Shown here in pieces: positions 1 to 7,762 of a stretch of DNA of 33,268 bases. Positions within the stretch are counted from its first letter, which is position 1. Each line of letters begins with the position of its first letter. A program made the translations under genes and the position numbers. The DNA comes from Candidatus Abawacabacteria bacterium RBG_16_42_10. Lineage in GTDB: Bacteria > Patescibacteriota > Gracilibacteria > RBG-16-42-10. Where the stretch lies: the NCBI GenBank assembly GCA_001773455.1, contig MEWR01000010.1, forward strand, positions 5,037 to 38,304, in the 5' to 3' direction. Under the pieces are notes generated by a model. The model searched no databases. It was not told where the DNA came from and saw nothing but the letters and a program-made list of their open reading frames with translations.

Positions 1-525
1 AGGGATAGTCACCAATGCCGGAAGAAAAGTACCGATTAAACTCCCTATCGTGGAGATGGCATACAGATTTCCCGCTTCTTGTCCCAACTCTTGATGTTTT
101 TTTGAATAGAGCTTGAGTACATACGGAGAAACCATGCCCATAGCGGTACAGGGCGGTAAAAAAAGAATAGTCGCTGATATGAGAGACAAAGAAAATACAT
201 TAGCATTCGGGATGTGCAAAAATAGGGCAAGTAAGAAGTTACTGACCCAAGGTAAAATGGCTAACCAAATACCTACTCCCAAGATCAAACCAAAAAGCAC
301 TCGCGCCTCAGGAAAACGGTCAGCTAATTTGCCTCCATAATAATACCCGAGGGATAATGCGAGCAAGACAACGCCAATAATGCTCGTCCACACAAAAAGT
401 GACGTGCCAAAGTAAGGAGCTAAGATGCGGGAGGCATTGATTTCTAGTGCCATTAAGCTGGTGCCGGAAATAAAAGCTGTCCACAAAAGTAAACGATGAG
501 AAGGAAGGGGTGGGGAGAAGAACAT
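1..525 (-). CDS. Fused MFS/spermidine synthase-type membrane protein (5' part only)
   Basis: An open frame runs from an ATG at 525 leftwards through the window edge without a stop, so only the first 175 codons are present. The product is strongly hydrophobic with about five membrane segments. It contains ALEINASRILAPYFGTS near residues 25-42, followed by further helices, a PPCTAMGMVSPYVLKL stretch, and a GNLYAISTIGSLIGTFLPA segment close to the edge. That last motif and the helix pattern are those of the membrane half of fused MFS/spermidine-synthase-like proteins, in which a SAM-dependent aminopropyltransferase-like domain normally follows; here it would lie outside the window. The membrane family is fairly clear, the presence of the enzymatic half cannot be seen. 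No good Shine-Dalgarno sequence precedes the start. Confidence 0.75.
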   Translation of the reverse strand, partial: MFFSPPLPSHRLLLWTAFISGTSLMALEINASRILAPYFGTSLFVWTSIIGVVLLALSLGYYYGGKLADRFPEARVLFGLILGVGIWLAILPWVSNFLLALFLHIPNANVFSLSLISATILFLPPCTAMGMVSPYVLKLYSKKHQELGQEAGNLYAISTIGSLIGTFLPALVTIP

Positions 526-571
526 GGTAGTATTTTTGCTTGGCTCTATAGTACATTCCCTTGACTTCTTA

Positions 572-580
572 TGCTATACT
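572..580 (+). promoter_or_regulatory. Extended -10 promoter of the structured RNA
   Basis: TGCTATACT is an extended -10 element (TG-N-TATACT). A TTGACT at 561-566 is too close to act as its -35. The expected start, about 6-9 nt downstream, falls at 586-590, which is where the closing helix of the RNA predicted at 587-771 begins. The agreement of promoter and helix supports both calls. Confidence 0.55.
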
Positions 581-586
581 CTTTTG

Positions 587-771
587 CGTGACTCTTCTTT
601 GTTTTCGCGAATAAAGTACAAGTAATTTTTCTCTACAAATACCGCTTATAGGAGTTCGAATCGTCTTGGTCCTGTTGGAATACCCCGAAGGGGGCCCTTA
701 GTGCCGAGACTGAGGATTCCGCCTTGGATCTCCAGGGAAATAAGTCTTGTACTCAGCGCTTAGAGGGGTCT
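587..771 (+). ncRNA. Candidate structured RNA of ~183 nt, 6S-like architecture
   Basis: No convincing reading frame lies here, but the 5' and 3' ends pair. G590-T598 pairs with A762-C770 over 9 uninterrupted base pairs including two G-U. Inside it AGTACAAG (615-622) pairs perfectly with CTTGTACT (746-753). Further in are GGAG (651-654) with CTCC (730-733), GTCC (669-672) with GGAT (726-729), and GGAAT (677-681) with ATTCC (716-720). The apex has two small hairpins: CCCC/GGGG (683-686 with 690-693) and CTTAGT/ACTGAG (697-702 with 709-714). Length, end-to-end pairing, large internal loops and a dedicated promoter recall 6S RNA, but the branched apex is not the textbook form. I see no RNase P, SRP, tmRNA or T-box core motif. 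Confidence 0.45.
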
Positions 772-773
772 TT

Positions 774-857
774 CAAAATGCGTAGCATTTTGCTTATTCT
801 TATCCTTATTCTTACGAACTTCGTAGGAATAAGATCAAGATGGAGATGAAGAATAAG
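774..857. repeat. Two adjacent hairpins between the RNA and mutY
   Basis: CAAAATGC (774-781) and GCATTTTG (785-792) form a perfect 8-bp stem with a GTA loop and could end the upstream RNA. Directly after it CTTATTCTT (793-801) pairs with AAGAATAAG (849-857), and inside this ATTCTTACGA (808-817) pairs with TCGTAGGAAT (821-830) with one G-U. No long T-tract follows either stem, so a terminator role is uncertain. Nothing else is apparent in the gap up to the glycosylase gene. Confidence 0.5.
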
Positions 858-909
858 GTTTTTGTTATGTTTTTGTTCATAGTACAATCCTAATGTACTT
901 TTTGAGGCT

Positions 910-1776
910 ATGTCACTTTTTATTGCGTCCATTTGGCAATGGTTTGAGAATAATAATCGGGACTTACCTTGGCGAAGGACTCGCGATCCTTATGCCATTT
1001 GTGTGTCAGAATTTATGTTGCAACAAACACAGGTTGATCGCGTCATTCCCAAATATTTTCGCTGGTTAGAACTTTTCCCCACGTGGAAGTCTCTTGCTGA
1101 AACCTCTACTGCGCAAGTCATCAGTGAATGGTCAGGCTTGGGGTATAATTCGCGAGCTTTACGTTTGCAGAAATTAGCTCGGGCAGTGGTTGATAAGTAC
1201 CAAGGAATACTCCCCTCGGGAGAAGAAGATCTTTTGGATTTACCGGGCATTGGTCCCTATACCGCACGAGCCTTACAAGCCTTTGCTTTTGAAAAAGAAG
1301 TTACCGTTATCGATACCAATATTGAAAGAATCATGTTGCGTTATTTTTGGGCTAAGGCAGAACATGAAAGGACAGAACTAGAAAAAAGATTGCTAAAAGT
1401 AATTACCGACAAAGCAGCAAAACAGCATATCCCGTTCGCTCGTTATTTCTTTCAGGCATTGATGGATTTCGGTGCTCTTGTATGTAAAGCCAAACCTCAA
1501 TGTAGTATCTGTCCATTAAAAATGACCTGCAAAGCCTTTGCTGTGCAGAAATTTGTGGTGCATCGACCCAAGCAATCTCATTTTCCTCATTCCAAGAGAT
1601 ATTATCGTGGACAACTACTGCGCGAATTAAAAAATAAGCACAGAATTACCATTCATTCCCTCAGACAAGTTGATATTCAGAAATATTCTTGGTCGGAAAT
1701 TATTCAGAGTCTTCAGAAAGATGGACTTGTTGCTGTTCATGAGAAACCAGAGGAATATGTGACTCTACCCCAGTAG
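910..1776 (+). CDS. mutY: A/G-specific adenine glycosylase, MutY-like, short form
   Basis: A 288-residue HhH-GPD base excision repair glycosylase, expected to remove adenine mispaired with 8-oxoguanine. Glu34 in VSEFMLQQTQV is the catalytic acid, LPGIGPYTARAL (111-122) is the helix-hairpin-helix, and Asp135 in VIDTNIERI is the catalytic aspartate. The iron-sulfur ligands are Cys192, Cys198, Cys201 and Cys207. The spacing is C-x5-C-x2-C-x5-C, one residue shorter in the first gap than the usual C-x6-C. The tyrosine after GP in the hairpin and the QQTQV motif favour MutY over endonuclease III. The usual ~120-residue NUDIX-like C-terminal domain is absent; only about 80 residues follow the cluster. 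GAGG at 904-907 lies very close to the ATG. Confidence 0.85.
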   Translation: MSLFIASIWQWFENNNRDLPWRRTRDPYAICVSEFMLQQTQVDRVIPKYFRWLELFPTWKSLAETSTAQVISEWSGLGYNSRALRLQKLARAVVDKYQGILPSGEEDLLDLPGIGPYTARALQAFAFEKEVTVIDTNIERIMLRYFWAKAEHERTELEKRLLKVITDKAAKQHIPFARYFFQALMDFGALVCKAKPQCSICPLKMTCKAFAVQKFVVHRPKQSHFPHSKRYYRGQLLRELKNKHRITIHSLRQVDIQKYSWSEIIQSLQKDGLVAVHEKPEEYVTLPQ

Positions 1777-1796
1777 AAGGTATCCCTAACCTTAGC

Positions 1797-1844
1797 CTTA
1801 ACCTTAACCCTACACCTTAAATTGGGTATAGGGTTAGGGGTAAG
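1797..1844. terminator. Shared hairpin between convergent genes
   Basis: The arm at 1797-1816 (built of CTTAA/CCCTA units) is nearly complementary to 1824-1844, leaving a 7-nt A/T-rich loop. It sits between the convergent stops of the glycosylase and the permease. It also looks like a short run of degenerate CCTTAA-type repeats. A bidirectional terminator is the simplest reading. Confidence 0.5.
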
Positions 1845-1846
1845 AA

Positions 1847-2653
1847 TTAGGGTTTAACCACCAATCTATAGATATTACTCAGTATAAATATTCCCGTTCC
1901 CACAATAATCATTGTCGGTCCGCTGGGAGTATGCCCGTAGTAAGAAATAAAAAGTCCTAGGATAACCATCATTTCTGCGATGACCCATGAATAGACAAAG
2001 GATCTTGCCAGGTTTTTCGCCAAAATCAACGCTGAGGCTGCAGGAATAACCAGCAAAGCACTAAAAAGCAATATACCAATGACTTTGATAGTAACGGCTG
2101 TCGTTAATGCGAGAAGAACAACAAATAAATAATTGTACCTAGAAACATTAATTCCTTTTGTTTGTGCTATGTCTTTATCCACCACAGTCATGATGAATTT
2201 CCTGAAATTAAGCCAGAGAGTCGATAGTACCACTCCTGAAACAGTAATAGCTATCAGCATATCGAGGAATTGAACATTATTAATATCACCAAACAAATAT
2301 TCATTGAGTTCGATTTCTTCACCAAATATCATGATGCCCAGTGCCAAAAGTGATGAAAAGAATATTGCAAGATAAGTATCATTTGAAAGTTCGGATTTTT
2401 CCTGAAGCCAGGTGAGAATAAGTGCCAGAGCAACAGCGAAAGTAAAAATGGTAATAGTCGGATGTATTCCTATGAGGAGGCCAATGGCGATACCAGTAAA
2501 GGCCCCATGGGACAATGTGTCTCCGAGGAAAGACAACTTTTTCCCGACCACAAAAATACCAATTTGTGACGCAAGTAAGGCAATGCTCACTCCAACAATA
2601 AGTGCGTTAATAAAAGAAGTATCATTCATGGGAGTGATGATAGTGGGTATCAT
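1847..2653 (-). CDS. ABC-3 family metal transporter permease (ZnuB/MntB-like)
   Basis: A 268-residue membrane protein with about eight hydrophobic helices. It has the ABC-3 family hallmarks GDTLSHGAFTGIAIG near residues 44-58, SNDTYLAIFFSSLLALGI, and ALLVIPAASALILAKN near residues 200-215. These permeases dimerise and import Zn(II), Mn(II) or Fe(II) with a cytosolic ATPase. The gene overlaps the 3' end of the ATPase gene (stop at 2622), which argues for translational coupling. A second in-frame ATG at 2629 (MNDTSF) gives a start more usual in length. No substrate-binding lipoprotein lies in the operon, so the metal cannot be assigned. Confidence 0.88.
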   Translation of the reverse strand: MIPTIITPMNDTSFINALIVGVSIALLASQIGIFVVGKKLSFLGDTLSHGAFTGIAIGLLIGIHPTITIFTFAVALALILTWLQEKSELSNDTYLAIFFSSLLALGIMIFGEEIELNEYLFGDINNVQFLDMLIAITVSGVVLSTLWLNFRKFIMTVVDKDIAQTKGINVSRYNYLFVVLLALTTAVTIKVIGILLFSALLVIPAASALILAKNLARSFVYSWVIAEMMVILGLFISYYGHTPSGPTMIIVGTGIFILSNIYRLVVKP

Positions 2654-3308
2654 GAAAGAGATTTTGAAATTCCTTGCTTCTCATGACCAGGTTTGGTTTT
2701 CCGCGACAACAAACAGTCTGATTGAGACAAACAATTTGATCGGCCTGCCTTGCAACAGTATCTATATCATGTGAAATAATGATAATAGTCTTATTTTGAA
2801 TCTTTTCTTCTTCAATTATTTCCTGTAAATCACGGTCTGCTTGAGTGTCGATATTTGATGTCGGTTCATCCAAAATAATAATATCAGGGTCAGATGCGAG
2901 AGCTATGACGAGAAAGAGTTTTTGGGTTTCTCCACCGGAAAGTTTTTTGAGCTGTTGTCTTTTTTTATTCCCAAGCCCCAATTTTTGGAGCAAAGTATTT
3001 CCTTTGTCGGTATTTGCCTGATAGATAGCCAAAATCTCTTCTACTGTTATTGGAAATTCAAGAGGCAAAGTGGTTTTCTGTGGCAAATAACCAAATTGTA
3101 CTTTTGAAAGAAATGTGATTTTCCCCTTTGTGGGTTGCACCAAACCAAGAATTGCTTTAATGAGTGTAGTTTTTCCTCCGCCATTCGGTCCGACAAGTCC
3201 TATCGTTTCGCCACGATGTATATCAAAAGACACATCCTGAATAATAGATTTTCCTCCCAAGGAAATATCTACACCGCTGAGCTCGACAAGAGTTTCCGAC
3301 TTTTTCAT
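2622..3308 (-). CDS. ABC transporter ATPase, metal importer (ZnuC/MntA-like)
   Basis: A 228-residue ABC ATPase that would energise the permease encoded next to it. Walker A is GPNGGGKTTL (40-49), the Q-loop is YLPQK (74-78), the signature LSGGETQK is at 123-130, and Walker B IIILDEPTSNID is at 143-154, followed by an IISHD switch histidine. Walker A has Gly where most relatives have Ala, and Thr rather than Ser, which is tolerated. It belongs to a minus-strand run of five genes with gaps of 16-27 nt or overlaps. No metalloregulator gene or obvious Zur/Fur box is visible nearby. Confidence 0.9.
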   Translation of the reverse strand: MKKSETLVELSGVDISLGGKSIIQDVSFDIHRGETIGLVGPNGGGKTTLIKAILGLVQPTKGKITFLSKVQFGYLPQKTTLPLEFPITVEEILAIYQANTDKGNTLLQKLGLGNKKRQQLKKLSGGETQKLFLVIALASDPDIIILDEPTSNIDTQADRDLQEIIEEEKIQNKTIIIISHDIDTVARQADQIVCLNQTVCCRGKPNLVMRSKEFQNLFHDTHYHHSHE

Positions 3309-3324
3309 GCTTTTTTCTTATGAC

Positions 3325-3897
3325 CTAAAACAGTGTTTGCTCAGGTTCGAAATGGAAATTCAGATTTATTGTAGCAATCTTGTCAATGCCGCGCATAGGA
3401 AATTTCAATTCGCCGTGTTCGAGAGCATGCAAATAGAGCTTGTGCGTGATCTCGACATCCTTGAGACAATATTTCTCCAAATCCGCAAAATTTCCCTCAT
3501 GATACCATCTTACCGCTTGCATACCATCGCCACCTTTGCCGATCCCTAGTGTAGCTTTGGCCACATTATCCAGGCTTACCCGGTGACTAGTGATTTTTAC
3601 TATCTCGGACATGATGTCCAGAGAGGGGAGTTTTCTCATATTCACTTCGGGAATGTAAGGCTGAAGCACGGCAAAATCGAAGTATTCAGTATTGAAGCCG
3701 ATAATGCGATCAACTCCTGTAATGAGTGGAATAATGTCTCGAATCTTTTCTTCTCTTAAACAGAAATATTTGTCAGTACGTGAATCATAGAGACCAGCAA
3801 CAGAGATGCCTAGGTCGCCAAGGTTACCTTTGCCACCAACTTCAAAAAAAGCTTTTTTCGTCTCTAAATCCAAAACAACATATGAATGGTTTAACAT
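3325..3897 (-). CDS. DEDDy 3'-5' exonuclease-like protein (RNase H fold)
   Basis: A 190-residue nuclease of the DnaQ-like superfamily, probably the single-domain RNase_H_2/YprB-like type. Exo I is VVLDLETKK with Asp10 and Glu12, Exo II is GFNTEYFDFAVL with Asn69 and Asp74, and Exo III is YCLKDVEIT with Tyr143 and Asp147, so the DEDDy ligand set is complete. It should hydrolyse DNA or RNA from the 3' end with two metal ions; the substrate cannot be told from sequence. It lies 21 nt after the preceding gene and 16 nt before the ABC ATPase gene in a probable operon. Confidence 0.8.
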   Translation of the reverse strand: MLNHSYVVLDLETKKAFFEVGGKGNLGDLGISVAGLYDSRTDKYFCLREEKIRDIIPLITGVDRIIGFNTEYFDFAVLQPYIPEVNMRKLPSLDIMSEIVKITSHRVSLDNVAKATLGIGKGGDGMQAVRWYHEGNFADLEKYCLKDVEITHKLYLHALEHGELKFPMRGIDKIATINLNFHFEPEQTLF

Positions 3898-3918
3898 AGA
3901 TGAAGGTGAAAATGCGGA

Positions 3919-5187
3919 TTAGTTGTATTCGTGGACTATACTTCTGTTTTGCAATTCTCTTTTTACCCATAGAGCGGCACTGGAGGTACCCCAATATTGT
4001 TCAGGTAGTCTGGGCAGTATACGCCTCATTTCTATGAGATTTGCTTCAGAAAAAGTCCCGGAGATATTACCATGTTTCATTTGAGTCTCAATATCAGCGA
4101 TGATTTCTTTGTCATCATGATACTTTTTGCCTCGTTCATTCTTGATAATCCTCATAGCTATTTCGCACATGCTGTGTGTGGGAGATGACTTTTTCTCTTT
4201 TTCCTCCAATCTTGCCGCTGTAGTTGGGGAGCTTTCCGTTGTTACTTTTTCCTTCGCTTGTAACAGATCTCTTTCACGAATATTACTTTCTTGTTTTTGA
4301 GCGAGCGTGCTTTTTTGTTCAGTAAGTGAAAGAACAGAGAAATTCTCAGGATTTGTGCCACTGGGGAATTCACTATGAAGTTCTTTGTATTTTTGAAGTA
4401 GTGTTGCTTTCAAGGAAATTTCTGGATCTTCTTTTTTTTCTCTAACAATTACCAATTCACCCAAAGTCTTGAGCAGTTCATTCTTATGAGCGAAATTTCC
4501 ATTCCTAAATTTTTCCAACATACGATCTCGTTCTGAATCTCCTGGTATTTTTTGTAGAAGAAGTGTTTGGTATTTTTCATCCAATTCTTTCGCGTACGCC
4601 AGGTTCGCTGGCAGCATGGCGAGAAGCATGTGTAAGCGACCAAGTCTGCCTATATGAGTTCTGAAACCATTGATACTTGTAAGAACATAGGTGATTGCCA
4701 ATTCACGATCATGCTCGTTAAAGTAAATAGCATTGTCGCCATAAAAAGCTGTAAATTGATTTTTGAGCGACTCAATGACAGCTTTTTGTGCCTCTCTCTT
4801 GAGAGTAATGCGTTTTTCTTCTTGATGTAAATATTCAACAAGTTGTGCTTTGACTTGGAAGTCGCCATTCAAAAATTGTGTACGTAAAATGTCTTTACGA
4901 TCGAAAGCAATAGGCAAACTTCGAAGCAATCCAAAAAATTCTTTTCTCTGCCTTGCAGCAAAATTCACTGCTCGTTCACATATTTCGATACATTTTTTTT
5001 GTCTTTCAAGTAGCATTTCTGGTGATATGTTCTCACCGGTTGCATGGAAATAATTTTTGGCAACTACCTTGTCTTGATTGGAGAAAAAGTGATCATTCTT
5101 TTCATAAAACCGGGTAAAAGTCTTGGCCAAAATTGCCTGTTCTTGAGTAATGTCGCGATTTCTTTCCAATTTTCCTTTCATGTCCAC
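3919..5187 (-). CDS. Unknown charged helical protein with two internal repeats
   Basis: I do not recognise this 422-residue protein. It has no signal peptide or membrane segment and is rich in Lys and Glu. Two copies of a ~110-residue unit are visible. One starts FTRFYEKNDHFFSNQDK near residue 25, the other FTAFYGDNAIYFNEHDR near residue 147; each is followed later by an F-x-NG-x-F-x-x-K-x-x-L-x-x-x-L segment (near 104 and 228). A low-complexity Lys/Glu/Ser/Thr linker then leads to a C-terminal part with an R-R-I-L-P-R-L-P-E-Q-Y-W stretch near 390. It lies between the cobO-like and exonuclease genes with gaps of 27 and 21 nt, so it is probably co-transcribed. Function unknown. Confidence 0.7.
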   Translation of the reverse strand: MDMKGKLERNRDITQEQAILAKTFTRFYEKNDHFFSNQDKVVAKNYFHATGENISPEMLLERQKKCIEICERAVNFAARQRKEFFGLLRSLPIAFDRKDILRTQFLNGDFQVKAQLVEYLHQEEKRITLKREAQKAVIESLKNQFTAFYGDNAIYFNEHDRELAITYVLTSINGFRTHIGRLGRLHMLLAMLPANLAYAKELDEKYQTLLLQKIPGDSERDRMLEKFRNGNFAHKNELLKTLGELVIVREKKEDPEISLKATLLQKYKELHSEFPSGTNPENFSVLSLTEQKSTLAQKQESNIRERDLLQAKEKVTTESSPTTAARLEEKEKKSSPTHSMCEIAMRIIKNERGKKYHDDKEIIADIETQMKHGNISGTFSEANLIEMRRILPRLPEQYWGTSSAALWVKRELQNRSIVHEYN

Positions 5188-5214
5188 TTAGAGTTAGAAT
5201 TTTGAATTCAGTGT

Positions 5215-5730
5215 TTAGTATTCAATCCCTTTTCTCGCAGCAACTCCTTTGTCAATATAATGTTTTATGGGTTTCATTTCTGTGACCAAATCAGCGAGAG
5301 CAATGATATCTGGATGTACATTCCGGCCCGTAAGTACCAGTTCGGTGGTACTCGGAACCGCTTTGATAAAGTCACAAACTTTCTGAACATCCAGCATGTT
5401 TAGCGCTACAGTAGAGTTAATTTCATCCAAGATCAAGAGATCATAATTCTTGGCTAATAGATCATGCGCAAGCGCCAGTCCGCGCTCTGCTTCTGTGATA
5501 TCTTTCGGTGTGATTGAAAACCGAAAAGTGCCGTCACTATTCCTTCTGTTGAGTCCCGTTGGATAAAATTCTAAGCCTAATTTTGTAAGCACATTTCTTT
5601 CTCCATAATTTTCTCCCCCTTTATCAAAATAGACGATAGCTACTTTCAGTCCCTGGCCAAAAGCGCGTATCGAAAGCCCCAATCCTGCCGTTGTTTTTCC
5701 CTTGCCCTTGCCAGTATACACTTGAATCAT
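5215..5730 (-). CDS. cobO: Corrinoid adenosyltransferase, CobO/BtuR type
   Basis: A 171-residue P-loop protein of the CobA/CobO/BtuR family, which transfers the 5'-deoxyadenosyl group of ATP to cob(I)alamin or cobyrinic acid diamide. The N-terminal P-loop TGKGKGKTTAGLGLSIRA follows directly after the start. LLILDEINS (Walker B-like), ELVLTGRN and ADLVTEMKPIKHY with a GVAARKGIEY end are the family signatures. I prefer the ATG at 5730 (MIQVYTGKGKG), which matches the family start, over an in-frame TTG two codons upstream. A -10 hexamer ends 11 nt before this ATG, so the mRNA is nearly leaderless. It heads the minus-strand operon; no other B12 gene is in the window. Confidence 0.9.
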   Translation of the reverse strand: MIQVYTGKGKGKTTAGLGLSIRAFGQGLKVAIVYFDKGGENYGERNVLTKLGLEFYPTGLNRRNSDGTFRFSITPKDITEAERGLALAHDLLAKNYDLLILDEINSTVALNMLDVQKVCDFIKAVPSTTELVLTGRNVHPDIIALADLVTEMKPIKHYIDKGVAARKGIEY

Positions 5731-5741
5731 ACACAAATGTT

Positions 5742-5769
5742 ATCATATGCGGATATTAACATGTGTGAA
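5742..5769 (-). promoter_or_regulatory. Promoter of the cobO-exonuclease-ABC operon
   Basis: On the minus strand TTCACA (5764-5769), a 16-bp spacer and TATGAT (5742-5747) form a good sigma-70-type promoter. The predicted start lies only about 4 nt before the ATG at 5730, giving an almost leaderless message. Confidence 0.5.
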
Positions 5770-5915
5770 AAGATACGCCAAAAACAGTGAATAGGATAAG
5801 GATTAGTGAATAGGGCTTTTGTTCTTTTTTTAGAGACACGAACAAATCGAAGCCTACCAAAGAGACCTCTGGGGATTCAGAGTTCAGAATTTAAACTTAG
5901 AATTTAGAACTTTTC

Positions 5916-6971
5916 TTATTCCTTCGGTTTCTTAAACACTTTCATGGCTGCAGACTTCCCCAATTTTTGCATGATTTCCACTCGTGTTGCTTCGGTTTCT
6001 CGTTTAATAAGGATTTTGATCAATTCCTCTGCAGACATTTCTGGAGCAATTTTAGCGAATATAGACTCCTTTTTTTCTCGGGAAATCCTTTCCAAGAGCT
6101 TTTCGTCGAGCTCTGTCTGGGGAAAGTGTTGCATAAGTGACTTTACGATACTGAGTAATTCCTTGTCCGGATATTGAGTAAGTACAGACTTCGCCCATAC
6201 ATAATAATTGTCGCTAACAACAAGTTTAATGGCATTTTCAAAATCATGCATATCTTCCTTCTTTATTTCAAAATGAAGAAGATGGTCGAGTACACCCGCA
6301 ATCAACATTTCCATGGAACTTGTGAGCATTGTCTCAGCATCGGCGGTGTTGTTGTTTTCTTCGAGGTACTCCATATTTCTTTTCCCCATGTCGGTGACAA
6401 GCTCTTTTACCCTACTGCGAACTTCTTTATCCTTGCTCTTTGCCAGAAGCAATACTCTGCGCGCGCCCAATTGTTGCACCATATCATGCAAGATTGCCTC
6501 TGCGGCTATTCTCGAGATACCGGTATGAGAAATGATGGTTAGGGCAAATCCAGGAAAATTCTCAATAAGGGCTCTTTTCACTTCCGGTCGGAGTATACTT
6601 ATTGTCGTTGGACGTTGACTCACAGCTTCAATGGTATGACCAAGATCAGTGTGAAACTTTTCTTGAAGAGCATCTCTAGTCTCGTTTATTTCCGGGACAT
6701 TGAGATATGCAAGTTCATAAAGTGCATGTTCCTTTGCTGCTTTTACTCTTTCATCTTGTTTATGAAACTTTCTCTGCATCGGGTTTAAATGGGCGTTTGG
6801 ATCTGTTGGCAAAGGAATTTTGCCCAATGTGTCCATTTCAGCTTTCTCCGGTAGAGGAATTATGCCTTCAGGAGCTCTGGCAATAGGAGGAAGTTTCTCT
6901 ACTTCCGGCTTGAACTTGGGCTCGCTGGGCTTTCTCTCATGACTTGGCGTATGATTTGGTGTTGTTTTCAT
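5916..6971 (-). CDS. Unknown helical protein with disordered proline-rich N-terminus
   Basis: I do not recognise this 351-residue protein. Residues 1-60 are rich in Pro, Lys and Glu and look disordered; the rest is predicted to be mainly alpha-helical with a regular charge pattern, ending in a basic KKPKE tail. There is no signal peptide, membrane segment or cysteine cluster. The ATG at 6971 follows a TATAAT by about 16 nt. It is divergent from the gene at 7115 across a 144-bp gap with promoters for both. A structural or scaffold role would be a guess. Confidence 0.65.
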   Translation of the reverse strand: MKTTPNHTPSHERKPSEPKFKPEVEKLPPIARAPEGIIPLPEKAEMDTLGKIPLPTDPNAHLNPMQRKFHKQDERVKAAKEHALYELAYLNVPEINETRDALQEKFHTDLGHTIEAVSQRPTTISILRPEVKRALIENFPGFALTIISHTGISRIAAEAILHDMVQQLGARRVLLLAKSKDKEVRSRVKELVTDMGKRNMEYLEENNNTADAETMLTSSMEMLIAGVLDHLLHFEIKKEDMHDFENAIKLVVSDNYYVWAKSVLTQYPDKELLSIVKSLMQHFPQTELDEKLLERISREKKESIFAKIAPEMSAEELIKILIKRETEATRVEIMQKLGKSAAMKVFKKPKE

Positions 6972-6987
6972 AGAAATACTTCATAGT

Positions 6988-7016
6988 ATTATACCTTTTT
7001 GTGGGTTTATTTGCCA
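6988..7016 (-). promoter_or_regulatory. Probable promoter of the unknown helical protein gene
   Basis: On the minus strand a perfect TATAAT (6988-6993) lies 17 bp from a weak TGGCAA at 7011-7016. The predicted transcript start is about 10 nt before the ATG at 6971. Confidence 0.4.
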
Positions 7017-7065
7017 CTTCTTTATTAATCTCTTTGTCGCTTGGCAGTTACATAAAAATTAATCT

Positions 7066-7094
7066 TTGACTCCCTGTCAATTAATTACTATAAT
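7066..7094 (+). promoter_or_regulatory. Strong sigma-70-type promoter
   Basis: TTGACT (7066-7071), a 17-bp spacer and TATAAT (7089-7094) are near consensus. Transcription should start about 7101, leaving a leader of about 14 nt before the ATG at 7115, which has no Shine-Dalgarno sequence. Confidence 0.7.
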
Positions 7095-7114
7095 CAGTGC
7101 CAGTTAAGTAGCCT

Positions 7115-7762
7115 ATGTCAGCTCGTCTTCCCCACGTACGTTATCAATTACCGCCACTTACCAAGGAAATAGTTACAAGAGAGGTCAGTAGTGATACCTC
7201 GGTAAAAAGGGCGATACGAGCAAATATTGTTTTCCAGGCATCCGAGCGACATCCCGAAATGATATCTCTTTATTCACCCCAAGATGCTGGTTTGTTACTT
7301 CGTCATGCGATTTCTGCTGTCGAAGTATATCAGGAAACACTCGCAGTACGAGAGCTTGTAAATGATATTTACTCACCAGAGAAAACAAGCCAATTGAAAA
7401 AGTCATGGCAAAATTTACCTTCATTATCAGAAGAAGAACTTAAAGCTGCTTTTCAATTCTGGCATGAATTATCACTTGCTACCAGAAAGAATTTGCTATC
7501 GATTTGGTGGCGTTCGGAGATGGACGATCATAGAAATATCGTGGGCATTTCAGATAATTTCTTTACAAAAAAGCTACGTAATATTCATGAACAAAAAATG
7601 ATGAGGGCAATGGCAGAGAGAGTTTTGGAAAGTGTTTCATTGCTTCTGGATGATGGCGAATTTGATGAAGAATTTGTACACTACATCATCTGTCTTGCAT
7701 GGCGAGAAAGTATGATCCATCATGAATTACGAGATAAGCTCCCAGTTAACGAACAACGATAA
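7115..7762 (+). CDS. Unknown soluble helical protein
   Basis: I do not recognise this 215-residue protein. It appears soluble and alpha-helical, with three tryptophans around residues 111-135 (FQFWHELSLATRKNLLSIWW) and an acidic LLDDGEFDEEF segment near 190. It has its own near-consensus promoter and is divergent from the unknown gene ending at 5916. Its last 17 nt overlap the 3' end of the convergent polymerase gene. No catalytic motif is evident. Confidence 0.65.
   Translation: MSARLPHVRYQLPPLTKEIVTREVSSDTSVKRAIRANIVFQASERHPEMISLYSPQDAGLLLRHAISAVEVYQETLAVRELVNDIYSPEKTSQLKKSWQNLPSLSEEELKAAFQFWHELSLATRKNLLSIWWRSEMDDHRNIVGISDNFFTKKLRNIHEQKMMRAMAERVLESVSLLLDDGEFDEEFVHYIICLAWRESMIHHELRDKLPVNEQR

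Noticed and set aside
561-580. TTGACT/TATACT as a classical promoter pair
   Set aside because: The spacer is only 8 bp; the -10 was kept as an extended -10 element instead.
651-672. tRNA or tmRNA T-arm (GAGTTCGAATCGTC)
   Set aside because: The T-loop-like word lacks a proper 5-bp stem, and no acceptor stem, anticodon arm or CCA end surrounds it.
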